In this document: positions 34,780 to 43,582 of the stretch, one piece after another
How positions within the stretch are numbered: the stretch's first letter is position 1
Layout of the letters: each line of letters starts with the position of its first letter
Origin: NCEH01 sp043195125
GTDB taxonomy: Bacteria > Pseudomonadota > Alphaproteobacteria > Rhizobiales > Xanthobacteraceae
Assembly (NCBI RefSeq): GCF_043195125.1
Contig: NZ_JBAFWR010000011.1
Strand: one strand, 5' to 3'
DNA length: 64,000 nucleotides
Made by a program: the position numbers and the translations under genes
The notes under the pieces: model-generated
Seen by the model: only the letters and a program-made list of their open reading frames with translations
Databases searched by the model: none
What the model was told of the DNA's origin: nothing

Positions 34780-35223
34780 ATGCCTGATTATTGGCGGCAG
34801 GACCGAGCCTTCTCACAGCGAGAGGCAGCGGACCTTGCCGGCTTACACTATTCGACCCTGCGGGACTGGCTGGCCGACGGCCCCACCGACCTTGTGTCGG
34901 CTCGTGCGCACGGCCGGCGCTGGTTCAGCGCGCGCGACATCTTGGTGTTGCGCCTCGCCCATGAATTGGTCCGCGGCGGATACACCGTGCTCACTGCCAT
35001 CGCCGCGGCATTCGAACACGTCGACCAGGTCCAACCAGGCGACGTCATCATCGCCCGGGTGGGTGGCGTCTCGACGGCCACCGTGCGGATTGTCCGCGGC
35101 GCCAACCTCGCCGACATGGGCGGTTCCTCGTTCCTCTTCATCCCCGCAGGCCTGATCGCCGACGCCACCTTGGCCGCGTGCCGCCGTGCATATTTCCCGG
35201 AGGCCGAGAATGTGGCCGTTTAG
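34780..35223 (+). CDS. MerR-like helix-turn-helix protein, 147 aa
   Basis: The N-terminus reads as a MerR/HTH_17 winged helix (FSQREAADLAGLHYSTLRDW, RRWFSARDILVLRLAHELVR). The start has GGAGG seven bases upstream. It is the first gene of the head/packaging operon and overlaps the portal start by 14 bases. It might be a late-gene regulator or a terminase-like DNA-recognition protein; the true TerS is downstream. Confidence 0.7.
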   Translation: MPDYWRQDRAFSQREAADLAGLHYSTLRDWLADGPTDLVSARAHGRRWFSARDILVLRLAHELVRGGYTVLTAIAAAFEHVDQVQPGDVIIARVGGVSTATVRIVRGANLADMGGSSFLFIPAGLIADATLAACRRAYFPEAENVAV

Positions 35224-36430
35224 CCAACCCGCCCCCGTCGAGACCAAAAGCGAACTCACAGACCCGACTTCAGAAAGCTGGGCCGCTATGACGTCCATGT
35301 TCGCGTCGTCGAGCACAGGCGTGGCGGTGAGCGCCGACAGCGCCATGCGGGTGCCGGCTGTGAACGCTGCGGTGACGCTTATCTCGCAGGCCGTGGGATT
35401 GCTCCCCTGCAAGGTCTATGAGCGCGCCGCGGGCGACGGGAAGGACACCGCGCCCGGCCACCCGGCGTGGCCGCTTGTGCATGACGAGGCCAACGATTGG
35501 CAGTCTGCCGGAAAGGTGCGTGAACTCGTCACCGTGGACGCCATTCTACATGGCGACGGCTACGCTTTCGTGTCGCGCGGCGGCGGCAGGCCAATGTCGC
35601 TGCTCTATCTCACGCGGGACAAGGTCGGCGTGCAGTGGCTGTCCACCGGGGAGCCGCGCTACACCATCGGCGGGCAGATCTTCCTGCCGTCTGACATCGT
35701 CCACGTCCAAGCACCATCGCTGAACGGACAGTTTGGTCTAGGGTTGTTGCGGGCCGGCGTGGAGGCTATCGGCCTTGCCATCCTGCTCGAACGGACTGCC
35801 ACTGGGCTGCACAAGAACAACAGCCGTCCCGGCGGCGTGCTGAGCTTCAAGAACGTCCTCCGGAAGGAAACTGCCGATCGTATCGGCTTGGCGTGGAAGG
35901 CGGCGCACGGCGGCGGCAAGACCGGCGGCGTGGCGGTGCTGGACGGCGATGCCACGTACGCACCCATAGCCTTCACCAGCGTGGAGGCCCAGCACATCGA
36001 GCAGCGCAACTTCGCTATCTGCGAGATTTCTCGTCTGACGCGCGTGCCGGCCACCATGTTGCAGGAGCTTTCGAACGGCAGTTTCGCGAACACGGAACAG
36101 CAAAACCTGCAGTTCCTGCAGACCTGCCTCTTGCCGTGGCTGAAGGCCTGGACGGATGCCTACCGGCGCACGCTCCTGACCCGTGAGGATCGCGCAACAC
36201 ATTCTATCGAGTTCACGGTGGACGACCTGTTGCGAGCCGACACCGCGACCCGCGCGACGGCCTATGCGCAGTTCCGGTCAGCAGGCGTCATGACCGCCAA
36301 TGACGTTCGGCGGCTGGAGAACCTGCCGGCTCTTCCCGACGGCGACACGCTGACATCGCCTTACACGACCTCGGCCGCGACGCCAGCCGCCAACGACAAC
36401 ACCACCAAACCAGAGGAGGCCGCGGCGTGA
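35210..36430 (+). CDS. Phage portal protein, HK97 family
   Basis: The 406-residue protein matches the HK97 gp3-type portal: VPAVNAAVTLISQAVGLLPC near the N-terminus, HGDGYAFVSRGG, LHKNNSRPGGVLSF and the FAICEISRLTRVPATMLQEL segment. It should form the dodecameric ring at one capsid vertex through which DNA enters. The ATG at 35210 follows GGAGGCCGAGA. The stop overlaps the GTG of the protease gene (GTGA). Confidence 0.92.
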   Translation: MWPFSQPAPVETKSELTDPTSESWAAMTSMFASSSTGVAVSADSAMRVPAVNAAVTLISQAVGLLPCKVYERAAGDGKDTAPGHPAWPLVHDEANDWQSAGKVRELVTVDAILHGDGYAFVSRGGGRPMSLLYLTRDKVGVQWLSTGEPRYTIGGQIFLPSDIVHVQAPSLNGQFGLGLLRAGVEAIGLAILLERTATGLHKNNSRPGGVLSFKNVLRKETADRIGLAWKAAHGGGKTGGVAVLDGDATYAPIAFTSVEAQHIEQRNFAICEISRLTRVPATMLQELSNGSFANTEQQNLQFLQTCLLPWLKAWTDAYRRTLLTREDRATHSIEFTVDDLLRADTATRATAYAQFRSAGVMTANDVRRLENLPALPDGDTLTSPYTTSAATPAANDNTTKPEEAAA

Positions 36431-36951
36431 GCCAAGCCACCAACCACGGAACAGTGCTCGAACTCGACACCAAGGCCGTCTTCGAAGACGGCCTTTTTCA
36501 TGGATACGCCAGCCTGTTCGGGGAGGTCGACCTCGGCCGCGACGCAGTATCCTCCGGGGCCTTCCGCAAGAGCTTGGCAGAGCGTCCCGCCAATCGAGTG
36601 AAGATGCTGCGCGAACATGACCAGCGCGAACCGATCGGCATCTGGACCGAGATCGTCGAGGACACCAAGGGCCTTCGGGTGTCCGGGCGCCTGATCCTCG
36701 ACACCGTCTTGGGACGTGAGACGCACGCCCTAATGAAGGCCGGCGCGCTCGACGGCCTCTCGATCGGATACCGCACCAAGGCGGCCCGGCGAGACAAGGC
36801 TCGCGGCGTCCGGCTGCTCGACGAGGTCGACCTGCACGAAATCAGCGTCGTCACCTTCGCGATGCTGCCGAGCGCCACCGTCACCTCCGTGAAATCCAAC
36901 TCCTTCTCCGAGCTCGTCGCCGCAATCAACGCGGCGCGTGCCATCATCTGA
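36427..36951 (+). CDS. Prohead protease, HK97 family (S78)
   Basis: The 174-residue protein has the S78 catalytic histidine in MLREHDQREPIG and serine in GALDGLSIGYRT, with the EVDLHEISVVTFAMLP segment typical of HK97 gp4. It cleaves the scaffold-like N-terminal arm of the capsid protein. The GTG start overlaps the portal stop. The capsid gene begins eight bases after its stop. Confidence 0.92.
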   Translation: MSQATNHGTVLELDTKAVFEDGLFHGYASLFGEVDLGRDAVSSGAFRKSLAERPANRVKMLREHDQREPIGIWTEIVEDTKGLRVSGRLILDTVLGRETHALMKAGALDGLSIGYRTKAARRDKARGVRLLDEVDLHEISVVTFAMLPSATVTSVKSNSFSELVAAINAARAII

Positions 36952-36959
36952 GGTTCCCT

Positions 36960-38099
36960 ATGACCATGCACACCACCGCTTCCGCCCTTGAAACCAAGTC
37001 CGTGGATCTCGGCGACTCCGGTCTCGACGAGGTGAAGACGGCGCTCGCCGGCCTGACCGACGACATGACGAAGAAGCTGGCACCCGTCGCCGACATCGAG
37101 AAGCGCCTCGCCGGCCTGGAGGCCAAGGCCGCTCTCCCCAACCTCGAAGGCGGCAAGGTCGCTGAGCCGTCGGAGGAGCGCAAGGCGTTCGCCACTTATC
37201 TGCGGCGCGGCGAGCAGGGCACGCCCGAAGCCGAGCTGAAGACGATGACCGTGTCGAGCGATCCCGGCGGCGGGTATCTGGCACCCGCGGAAATGTCGAC
37301 GGAGATGATCCGGGACATCACGGAGTTCTCGCCCATCCGCGCCCTGGCCAGCGTGCGTACCACTGGCTCGCCTTCCGTGACCTACCCGAAGCGCACCGGC
37401 ATCACCAACGCCAAGTGGAAGGGCGAAGCCCAGGCGCAGGAAGGATCCGAGCCGAGTTTCGGCCAGCTTGAAATCACCGTTCGCGAAGTGAATACCTTCG
37501 TGGACATCTCGAACCAGTTGCTTGCTGATAGCGCGGGGCAGGCCGAGGCCGAGGTGCGTCTCGCCCTCGCCGAGGACTTTGGCCAAAAGGAGGGCAAGGC
37601 CTTCATCGACGGTACCGGCGTCGTGGAGCCGGTCGGCCTGCTGACCGATGCCAACATCGCCTCCACAGTCAACGGTCATGCAACGAACCTCGGCACGGAT
37701 GCGCTGATTTCGCTGATGTATGCGCTGCCGGCCGCCTACCGCAACCGGGGCACCTGGCTGCTCAACGGCACCACGCTCGCCACCATCCGCAAGCTGAAGG
37801 ATGGGCAGGGCAATTATCTGTGGCAGCCGGCATTCCAGGCTGGCCAGCCGGAGACCATCCTCGGTCGCCCGGTGGTGGAGGCGGTGGACATGCCAGACGT
37901 GGAAGAGAATGCCTTCCCGATCATGTTCGGCGACTTTGCCACCGGCTATCGGATCGTGGATCGGGTGGCACTGTCCATCCTCGTGAACCCGTATCTGCTG
38001 GCAACCAATGGCATCACCCGCATCCATGCCACCCGCCGCGTCGGCGCCGGCGTGGTGCAGCCGCACGCGCTGCGCAAGCTCAAGATGTCGGTGAGCTGA
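36960..38099 (+). CDS. Major capsid protein, HK97 fold
   Basis: A 379-residue protein with an N-terminal helical delta domain (about 1-95, coiled LAGLTDDMTKKLAPVADIEK) and an HK97 body that begins after SSDPGGGYLAPAEMSTEMIR. Other family segments are EFSPIRALASVRTT, EVNTFVDISNQLLADS and GDFATGYRIVDR. The delta domain is probably removed by the upstream protease. Length is usual for a full-size HK97 capsid gene, so nothing seems missing here. Confidence 0.93.
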   Translation: MTMHTTASALETKSVDLGDSGLDEVKTALAGLTDDMTKKLAPVADIEKRLAGLEAKAALPNLEGGKVAEPSEERKAFATYLRRGEQGTPEAELKTMTVSSDPGGGYLAPAEMSTEMIRDITEFSPIRALASVRTTGSPSVTYPKRTGITNAKWKGEAQAQEGSEPSFGQLEITVREVNTFVDISNQLLADSAGQAEAEVRLALAEDFGQKEGKAFIDGTGVVEPVGLLTDANIASTVNGHATNLGTDALISLMYALPAAYRNRGTWLLNGTTLATIRKLKDGQGNYLWQPAFQAGQPETILGRPVVEAVDMPDVEENAFPIMFGDFATGYRIVDRVALSILVNPYLLATNGITRIHATRRVGAGVVQPHALRKLKMSVS

Positions 38100-38328
38100 C
38101 GAAATAGGGCGGCTTCGGCCGTCCCACTAGCTCAGGGCGCCACATGTATGAGGGCACGTCGCGGCCTGCCCAACAACGAAAACCGAACCTCCTGGGCGCC
38201 CGCCTGTTTGGCAACGGAAGGTCAAGGTTCGGACGGTCGCGAGCACCAGCCGAAATCCCATCGGTCAAGGGCTCACGGGCTCCAGTGCGCGCGTCGCTGC
38301 TGGAGCCCACCACCATATCGGATACCCC

Positions 38329-38679
38329 ATGCCATCCGCAGCACCCAGCTTTTGCCAGTGCGGCCGCTATGTCGTGCCCGCCGCACAGCGGTGCCCGTGC
38401 GCCAGGCGTCGCCGTGCCGCCTCCGACGCAGCCAGACCATCACCTGCTGCGCGCGGATACGACAGCGAATGGCAGGCAGCGCGTGCCCGGCATCTTGCAT
38501 CCCATCCCGATTGTGTCGCTTGCGGTCAGCGAGCCACGCTGGTCGACCACGTGGTGAGCATCCGACGCGCACCGCAGCGCAGGCTGGACCCCACGAACTT
38601 CAACTCGATGTGCGCGTCCTGCCACGGCCGGAAGACGGTGGCCGCCGACGGCGCCTTCGGTCGCCCGCGGCCCGTCTGA
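38329..38679 (+). CDS. HNH endonuclease (packaging-associated)
   Basis: A protein of 116 residues with the HNH core CVACGQRATLVDHVVSIR and NFNSMCASCHGRKT; the two CxxC pairs bind zinc. HNH proteins next to terminase genes are required for DNA packaging in HK97-type phages. The stretch 38100-38328 before it holds no supported gene. An upstream cysteine cluster (CQCGRYVVPAAQRCPCARRR) may form a second zinc site. Confidence 0.88.
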   Translation: MPSAAPSFCQCGRYVVPAAQRCPCARRRRAASDAARPSPAARGYDSEWQAARARHLASHPDCVACGQRATLVDHVVSIRRAPQRRLDPTNFNSMCASCHGRKTVAADGAFGRPRPV

Positions 38680-38798
38680 CCAGGGGGGGGCAGGGTCGCC
38701 GCTCGGCGTCGCGGCAGGAGACCATGGCGCCCCCATCGCTCGCGACACGGTCGAATTGGAGCAATCAGAAAACCAGATTGCATACGGAGCAGTCATAG

Positions 38799-39092
38799 AT
38801 GGAAGTGATTACCCTCAAGGTGTTCAAGGAACACGCCCGAATCGACTTCGATGACGACGATGAAATCGTTTGGCAGGTAGTTGCCGCGGCAAACGCCTAC
38901 GTGTCTGGGCTGGTCTACGCAGACGTTGAAGAGCTGCCCGCCGAGGCCCCCGCCGACGTCATCCAGGCCGCCTTGCTGATCGCCTCCCATTGGTATGAGA
39001 ACCGCGAGACCGCCCTTGCCGGCGCGCTGTCGGACATCCCGCTCAACGCCACCGAGATCCTCGCAAACCATCGCGCTTGGTCGTTCGGATGA
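38799..39092 (+). CDS. Head-tail connector, HK97 gp6-like
   Basis: The 97-residue protein has the gp6-like pattern VFKEHARIDFDDDDEIVWQV, ANAYVSGLVYADVEELP and AALLIASHWYENRET. Such proteins form the ring that docks on the portal and closes the filled head. The stop overlaps the TerS start (ATGA). The presence of a connector is consistent with heads made ready for a tail that the element itself does not encode. Confidence 0.88.
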   Translation: MEVITLKVFKEHARIDFDDDDEIVWQVVAAANAYVSGLVYADVEELPAEAPADVIQAALLIASHWYENRETALAGALSDIPLNATEILANHRAWSFG

Positions 39093-39496
39093 GCCACCAT
39101 ACCCGCGGCCGGAAGGCCGAACCCCAGCCCGTTGCAGACCCTGTGAGGGACGTGCCGAAGCCGCCGAAAGGCATGACCCCTCAGGCGTGCAAGGAGTGGC
39201 GCCGAGTCATGCCCGTGCTGGTCGAGCGGAGGGTGCTTTCCGAGGCGGACATCCACGCCGTCGAGCGCTTCTGCGAGGCGTCGGGCGACATCCACATCTC
39301 GCGGGCGGCCATCGATAAGGACGGCGCCTACACATTGAATCGCTTCGGCGAACTGAAGCGCCATCCTGCATTCGCCACCCTGAGAGAGGCCACCGCCGAG
39401 GCCCGCCGCTGGGCTGCTGAATTGGGCCTGAGCCCGGCGAGCCGCAGCCGTGCGGGCACCCATGAGGACGACGAGGACAATCCGCTAGACCTATGA
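39089..39496 (+). CDS. terS: Terminase small subunit, P27 family
   Basis: A 135-residue protein with the P27 pattern: basic N-terminus, PPKGMTPQACKEWRRVMPVL, FCEASGDIHISRAAIDKDGA and an ELGLSPASRSR C-terminus. TerS recognises the packaging site on the element's own DNA. It is coupled by ATGA overlap on both sides. Having its own TerS would let the satellite package its genome independently of the helper. Confidence 0.9.
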   Translation: MSHHTRGRKAEPQPVADPVRDVPKPPKGMTPQACKEWRRVMPVLVERRVLSEADIHAVERFCEASGDIHISRAAIDKDGAYTLNRFGELKRHPAFATLREATAEARRWAAELGLSPASRSRAGTHEDDEDNPLDL

Positions 39497-41103
39497 GCCG
39501 CCCCGCATGGCTGTTTGACGACAGCCACATCGACGATCCGCTCGGCTTTGGCCAGCGCGCCGTCGACTTCCTGCACGCCCTCAAACACCCGAAGAGCCGG
39601 CGATCCGACCGCGCATTTCAACTCGATCCTTGGGTCGAGCGTTTGGTTCGCCGCATCTACGGGCCGCGCGACACGGATGGCCAACGCCAGGTGCGTACGG
39701 TCTTCGCCATGATCCCCCGCGGCGCGAGAAAGACCAGCGTCGGTGCGGCCCTCGTCTGCCTTCACACGTTTGGCCCTGAGCGCGTTCCGAACGGCCAAGT
39801 GGTCTCTGCGGCAGCCGACAGCAAGCAGGCTTTGATCGCCTATGACGAGGCCCTCGGCATCGTGCAGGCCATGCCGGTGGTGGCAGCGAAACTGCAGATC
39901 CGCGTTGGTACCCACAAGCTGCGGCACCCGCGGAAGGGTGCGACGTACGAATCGATCAGCTCGGACGGCGCCACCCAGCACGGTCGCACCATCAATTTCC
40001 TGCTGTCCGATGAGATCCACGCCTGGAAGAAGCGCGACCTGTGGGAAGCGCTGAAGACCTCGCTGGCGAAGACGTCGGAGTCGCTCCACGTCATCACCAC
40101 GACCGCCGGGCGTGGGCAGGAAAACCTTGCCTTCGACCTCGTCAGCTACGCCCGCAAGGTGGCCTCGGGCGAGATCAACGACCCGTCGTTCCTGCCCGTG
40201 CTGTTCGAGCCCGATACAGGTGCGGATTGGCGGGACGAGTCTGTGTGGCACGACGTGAATCCCGGCCTCGCCCTCGGCTACCCCGACCTTAAAGGGCTGC
40301 GGGCAATGGCGCGGGAGGCTGTGAACAGGCCGGCGGATCAGGATGCGTTTAAGCAGTACCATCTGAACTTCTGGCCCGACCACGCCACATCGCCCTTCGT
40401 GGACATGGCGACCTACGATGCGACCGGCGCCACCGTCGACATGGATGCTCTAGCCGGCAAGGAGTGCTGGCTCGGCGTGGACCTCTCGTCCAACGGCGAC
40501 TTGACGGTCGTCCTGGCTGCATTCCGCGATGGCGACGACACCATCGTCGTGCCGTTCTTTTTCTGCCCCAAGGACAACCTCCGGCAGAGGCAAGACGCAT
40601 CCGGCGCCCCCTATGTGCGGTGGGCGGCAGACGGTTTGGTCACGGCAACCGTCGGCAATGTAGTGGACTTCCGTGCGGTCGAGGACCGCATCCGCGACCT
40701 TTGCGAGCGGTTCGATGTGCGGGAGATCGCAATGGATCCCGCGCTCGCGCGGAGTGTCCTCAACAACCTGCAGGACGACGGCCTGCCCGCAATCGAGTTC
40801 CGCCAGGGCGCGCTGTCCATGATGCCGGCCATCGCCGAGTTGGAACGCTCGGTCATCGCCGGCCGCCTTCGGCACGGCGGTCATCCGGTCCTGAGATTCT
40901 GCTTCGCCAACTGCGAAGTCGAGACGAACAGCCACGGGCATAAGGTCCGGCTGCACAAGTCGAAACGCTGGTTGTCCATCGATGGCGCGGTTGCTGCGGC
41001 AATGGCGGTCTATCGGGCGATCCTGGGCGAGAGCGCCGAGGGCAGTTCGATCTACGACGACGATGGATGGGAACAGGCCTTGGCGGCCTTTGGAGGAGAA
41101 TGA
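39493..41103 (+). CDS. terL: Terminase large subunit
   Basis: The 536-residue protein has the ATPase Walker A-like AMIPRGARKTSVGA, Walker B NFLLSDEIHAW, coupling motif VITTTAG and a C-terminal RNase H-type nuclease with acidic residues in WLGVDLSSNGDL, EIAMDPAL and SKRWLSIDGAVAAA. Length is full. It pumps DNA into the head and cuts the concatemer. The stop overlaps the next gene (ATGA). Confidence 0.93.
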   Translation: MSRPAWLFDDSHIDDPLGFGQRAVDFLHALKHPKSRRSDRAFQLDPWVERLVRRIYGPRDTDGQRQVRTVFAMIPRGARKTSVGAALVCLHTFGPERVPNGQVVSAAADSKQALIAYDEALGIVQAMPVVAAKLQIRVGTHKLRHPRKGATYESISSDGATQHGRTINFLLSDEIHAWKKRDLWEALKTSLAKTSESLHVITTTAGRGQENLAFDLVSYARKVASGEINDPSFLPVLFEPDTGADWRDESVWHDVNPGLALGYPDLKGLRAMAREAVNRPADQDAFKQYHLNFWPDHATSPFVDMATYDATGATVDMDALAGKECWLGVDLSSNGDLTVVLAAFRDGDDTIVVPFFFCPKDNLRQRQDASGAPYVRWAADGLVTATVGNVVDFRAVEDRIRDLCERFDVREIAMDPALARSVLNNLQDDGLPAIEFRQGALSMMPAIAELERSVIAGRLRHGGHPVLRFCFANCEVETNSHGHKVRLHKSKRWLSIDGAVAAAMAVYRAILGESAEGSSIYDDDGWEQALAAFGGE

Positions 41104-41846
41104 AAACGAAGGTCTCTATCTCTGGCCTGCGAGAGGTTTCCGCGGGCCTGGAGCAACTGAAGAAGTCGACGCAGCGCGCCGTGCTCGCGCGGGTGTTGAA
41201 GCGCGCTGCCTGGCCCGTTGCCGATGCTGCGAAAAGCATGGCGCCAGGCGGCCAGGGCGACCTGTCGAAGGTCGGTGCTTCGGCCAAGGCGGCGGCCGAC
41301 CTCCAGAAGGCATACGACCATCTGGTGCTGTCCGCCGAGCAGCGCATCACCCAAATGGGGACCGAGGCGCAGGTGGCGGGCCTCTCTGCCGCTGCTGCCG
41401 AGGAATTGCGTTTCAAGACCGACCTGTTGAACGCAGCACAAGCGGCCGGACTCAAGCTGACCCCGCAGCAGTTGTCGCAATTGGATGCGCTGGCTGTGCG
41501 TGCCGGCGCGGCGGCAGACGCTCTGGAAAAGGTCGGCTTGCAGCAGCAACACCTCAACGAGCTTCAGCAGGAACTCGGGAGCCTCGGCGTCGATGCCATG
41601 TCCGGCCTGATCGATGGCACGAAGGGTTTCAATGACGTCCTGCAGGACGGCCTGAAGCTTCTGGAGCAGATAGTGCTTAAGGCGGCAATCATGGGCGAAG
41701 GCCCGCTGGGTGGGCTGTTCGGAAGTCCTGCCACCAGCACCGGCGCTGGTGGCCTGATCGGCTCCCTGTTCAGCGCATTCAAGGGCTTCGACGACGGCGG
41801 CTTCACCGGCCGCGCCGTATTCACCATCAGGGAAATCGCACGATGA
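41100..41846 (+). CDS. Fusion of gp10-like neck protein N-terminus and tape-measure C-terminus
   Basis: The first about 55 residues (MKTKVSISGLREVSAGLEQL; KRAAWPVADAAKSMAP) match HK97 gp10-like neck/head-closure proteins. From about residue 60 the sequence is that of the C-terminal part of a lambda-type tail tape-measure protein (AAEELRFKTDLLNAAQAAGL; KLTPQQLSQLDALAVRAG; GLIDGTKGFNDVLQDGLKLL). It stops abruptly after DDGGFTG, where tape measures usually continue. The reading frame is kept across the joint. The start overlaps the TerL stop with GGAGGAG upstream. It marks in-frame loss of all tail genes in between; any function is unclear. Confidence 0.75.
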   Translation: MKTKVSISGLREVSAGLEQLKKSTQRAVLARVLKRAAWPVADAAKSMAPGGQGDLSKVGASAKAAADLQKAYDHLVLSAEQRITQMGTEAQVAGLSAAAAEELRFKTDLLNAAQAAGLKLTPQQLSQLDALAVRAGAAADALEKVGLQQQHLNELQQELGSLGVDAMSGLIDGTKGFNDVLQDGLKLLEQIVLKAAIMGEGPLGGLFGSPATSTGAGGLIGSLFSAFKGFDDGGFTGRAVFTIREIAR

Positions 41847-42544
41847 GTTGCATGCTGTCCGTGGTCCAGAGCGACCGCATCCATGTCCTGTCCGATGCCG
41901 CCATCTATGATCGCCGAACCGGGGTGCTCACCGACCTCGCCATGAAGATCCTGCCGCTGCCCCGCGCCAACGCGGTGTTCAGCTCTCGCGGCTCGGCGGA
42001 GGCGTTCGCTTGGTTCTGGGCCGCGTGCTCCCTCACCAACTATGAGGGCCACGACGGCTTCCGCCGTGCCGCCGATGACGTCTGGGAGGAGTTCCAGCGC
42101 ATAGCGCCGGGCGTCTCATGCGAGGTGATGGTGGCCGGCTGGAGCGATGCGGCCGGCCGCGGCGAGGTGCTGTACCGCTGCGCCGAGCAGATCCACGAAG
42201 GCCTGCCGCCCGGCGCCTGGTACGTGCTCGGTGATGTGGCGGCGTTCGGGTTCGACCTCGACGTCGATCCGGCTAGCTTCGACCCGGTGGTGGACGCACT
42301 GCCCGCCTTCCAGCATGCCCGCCGCGAGGTGAACGACCTGTCCTTCGGGCGCGGTGAGCCGGTGTGGGGCCATGGCGTCGGCGGCTGGGTGTCTCACGTC
42401 GTGGTGGCACCGGGCGGGGAGCCTGAGTGCGAGACCCTGCACATGTGGCCGGATGTGGTGGGGGATAGGATCGAGCCCGACTATGTGGCGCGGCGGTGGG
42501 AGGACGAGGTGGGGGAGAGGCTGGGGGCTTCTGTGCTAGCTTGA
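41843..42544 (+). CDS. Hypothetical phage protein, 233 aa
   Basis: The ATG overlaps the stop of the fusion gene. The protein begins CMLSVVQSDRIHVLSDAAIY and looks like an Ntn-hydrolase-type fold (beta-rich, with DRIHVLSDAA resembling the processed strand), but I cannot confirm catalytic residues. Proteins like this sit downstream of tail genes in related prophages, so it is probably a leftover of the original late operon. Confidence 0.6.
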   Translation: MSCMLSVVQSDRIHVLSDAAIYDRRTGVLTDLAMKILPLPRANAVFSSRGSAEAFAWFWAACSLTNYEGHDGFRRAADDVWEEFQRIAPGVSCEVMVAGWSDAAGRGEVLYRCAEQIHEGLPPGAWYVLGDVAAFGFDLDVDPASFDPVVDALPAFQHARREVNDLSFGRGEPVWGHGVGGWVSHVVVAPGGEPECETLHMWPDVVGDRIEPDYVARRWEDEVGERLGASVLA

Positions 42545-42573
42545 GCGTGGCACAGTGCGCCTGGGGAGGAAAC

Positions 42574-42855
42574 ATGGCCGAGATATTAATCCGCATTCTC
42601 TTCCGTGACGAGACGGGCAAAATTGAGGATGGAGTGCATGATTGTGATTTGTCCAACTTCGCTGGCTTCTTGCCAAACATTGGTGACACGATCGTCGATC
42701 CCAGCGTGCTGCAGGGATTAGACCGCAGCGCCCCCGAAAACCGGGAAGTGTGGAGGGTGGTCGACCGGATATTCAACCCCAAGGACCAGGAGAATTACGT
42801 TGCCCTGGTGGTCGAGGCGCGCCCAGGCACGATGGCGGATGAAGCTTTCCTTTGA
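42574..42855 (+). CDS. Small hypothetical protein, 93 aa
   Basis: A GGGGAGGAA ribosome site precedes the ATG at 42574. The acidic sequence (ILIRILFRDETGKIEDGVHD; VWRVVDRIFNPKDQENYVAL) suggests a small beta barrel. No family recognised. It is the last rightward gene of the satellite, directly before two strong hairpins. Confidence 0.65.
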   Translation: MAEILIRILFRDETGKIEDGVHDCDLSNFAGFLPNIGDTIVDPSVLQGLDRSAPENREVWRVVDRIFNPKDQENYVALVVEARPGTMADEAFL

Positions 42856-42864
42856 GGTTGAGTG

Positions 42865-42902
42865 GGGATAGCCATCTGGGAAGCTCCCCAGATGGCTATC
42901 CC
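42865..42902 (+). terminator. 16-bp perfect hairpin ending the late operon
   Basis: The arms GGGATAGCCATCTGGG and CCCAGATGGCTATCCC are perfectly complementary around a 6-base loop, 10 bases after the stop of the last late gene. There is no long T run (TAAAAATC follows), so termination may be bidirectional or incomplete. Confidence 0.65.
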
Positions 42903-42942
42903 TAAAAATCGGTCTTCTTCGCTAGCGCGGTCCATCTGGGCC

Positions 42943-42970
42943 CGTTGGCGGCGATCTGTCGCCGCCAACG
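42943..42970. terminator. Second hairpin, 12-bp perfect stem
   Basis: CGTTGGCGGCGA pairs with TCGCCGCCAACG around TCTG. It lies between the convergent late operon and the leftward membrane-protein gene, so it may stop transcription from either side. Confidence 0.55.
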
Positions 42971-42988
42971 AACGGTTGCTCGCGCTTT

Positions 42989-43258
42989 TCAGAGGCGGGC
43001 TTTCAGCGCCAAGTATTGGAAGTAGCAGAAGATGGTCACGGTCAGAACCGCGAGGCCGAAGGCGAATAGCGCGCTGACTGAAGACCAGCAGATTATTGCA
43101 TTTTTCGTTCCTGCGAGGGCGGCATTCAACTCTTCAATATTCAGTGCTACTGGGTCGCGATCTGGGAGTGCGTACCGGCATGCATCTTTTGACAAAAAGG
43201 TTGATCCGTAAATTATAGAAATAACGCCTATGGCTAGGAAAAAAACGAACGAAACCAT
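42989..43258 (-). CDS. Small two-helix membrane protein, 89 aa
   Basis: Two hydrophobic segments (VSFVFFLAIGVISIIYGS at the N-terminus and FAFGLAVLTVTIFCYFQYLA near the C-terminus) flank a polar loop, so both ends should be on the cytoplasmic side. The gene is less GC-rich than its neighbours and has its own strand, just inside the right att site: the usual place and look of a lysogenic-conversion cargo gene. A role in superinfection exclusion is possible but not shown. Confidence 0.6.
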   Translation of the reverse strand: MVSFVFFLAIGVISIIYGSTFLSKDACRYALPDRDPVALNIEELNAALAGTKNAIICWSSVSALFAFGLAVLTVTIFCYFQYLALKARL

Positions 43259-43582
43259 TTTTCGACCTCTATTTTATGACTCATGCTGAGGGTGCTTCAA
43301 GAGAATTGCTTGGAGCTGTACACAGCGTCACGCTGCAGCTGCGGTATCGCCGCGCCAGGGGGCAGGCCCTACCGCCCGGCCGCCTTCCGCTTTGGGCGCG
43401 CCGCAATCGCGAACATAACGCGAACATAAACCCAAAGCGTGTTGCATCCGTGTTGCACGGAGTTTTTGGCAATGCGTGGAAACCGTTGAAAACAAAGGAG
43501 TGTGGGTCGCGACACGCGAAGGTGGGCGAGAGGCCCGATATGGGCCGTTCTCTGTTGTAAGTCATTGATTTAATTTAATAAA
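43259..43582. other. Right end of the satellite, integrase arm-site candidates, no gene
   Basis: These 324 bases hold CGAACATAACGCGAACATAAAC (about 43411-43432, two CGAACATAA copies) and the paired TGTTGCA repeats at 43439-43462 that match those at 28763-28788. They look like protein-binding sites for integration/excision rather than coding DNA. Confidence 0.5.

Noticed and set aside
36498..38066. A 522-codon frame antisense to protease and capsid genes
   Set aside because: Both sense genes have strong family matches and coupled starts; the antisense frame has none.
42989..43258. Holin for the satellite
   Set aside because: The two-helix protein has holin-like size, but it is alone on the opposite strand with no endolysin nearby, so a cargo protein is more likely.
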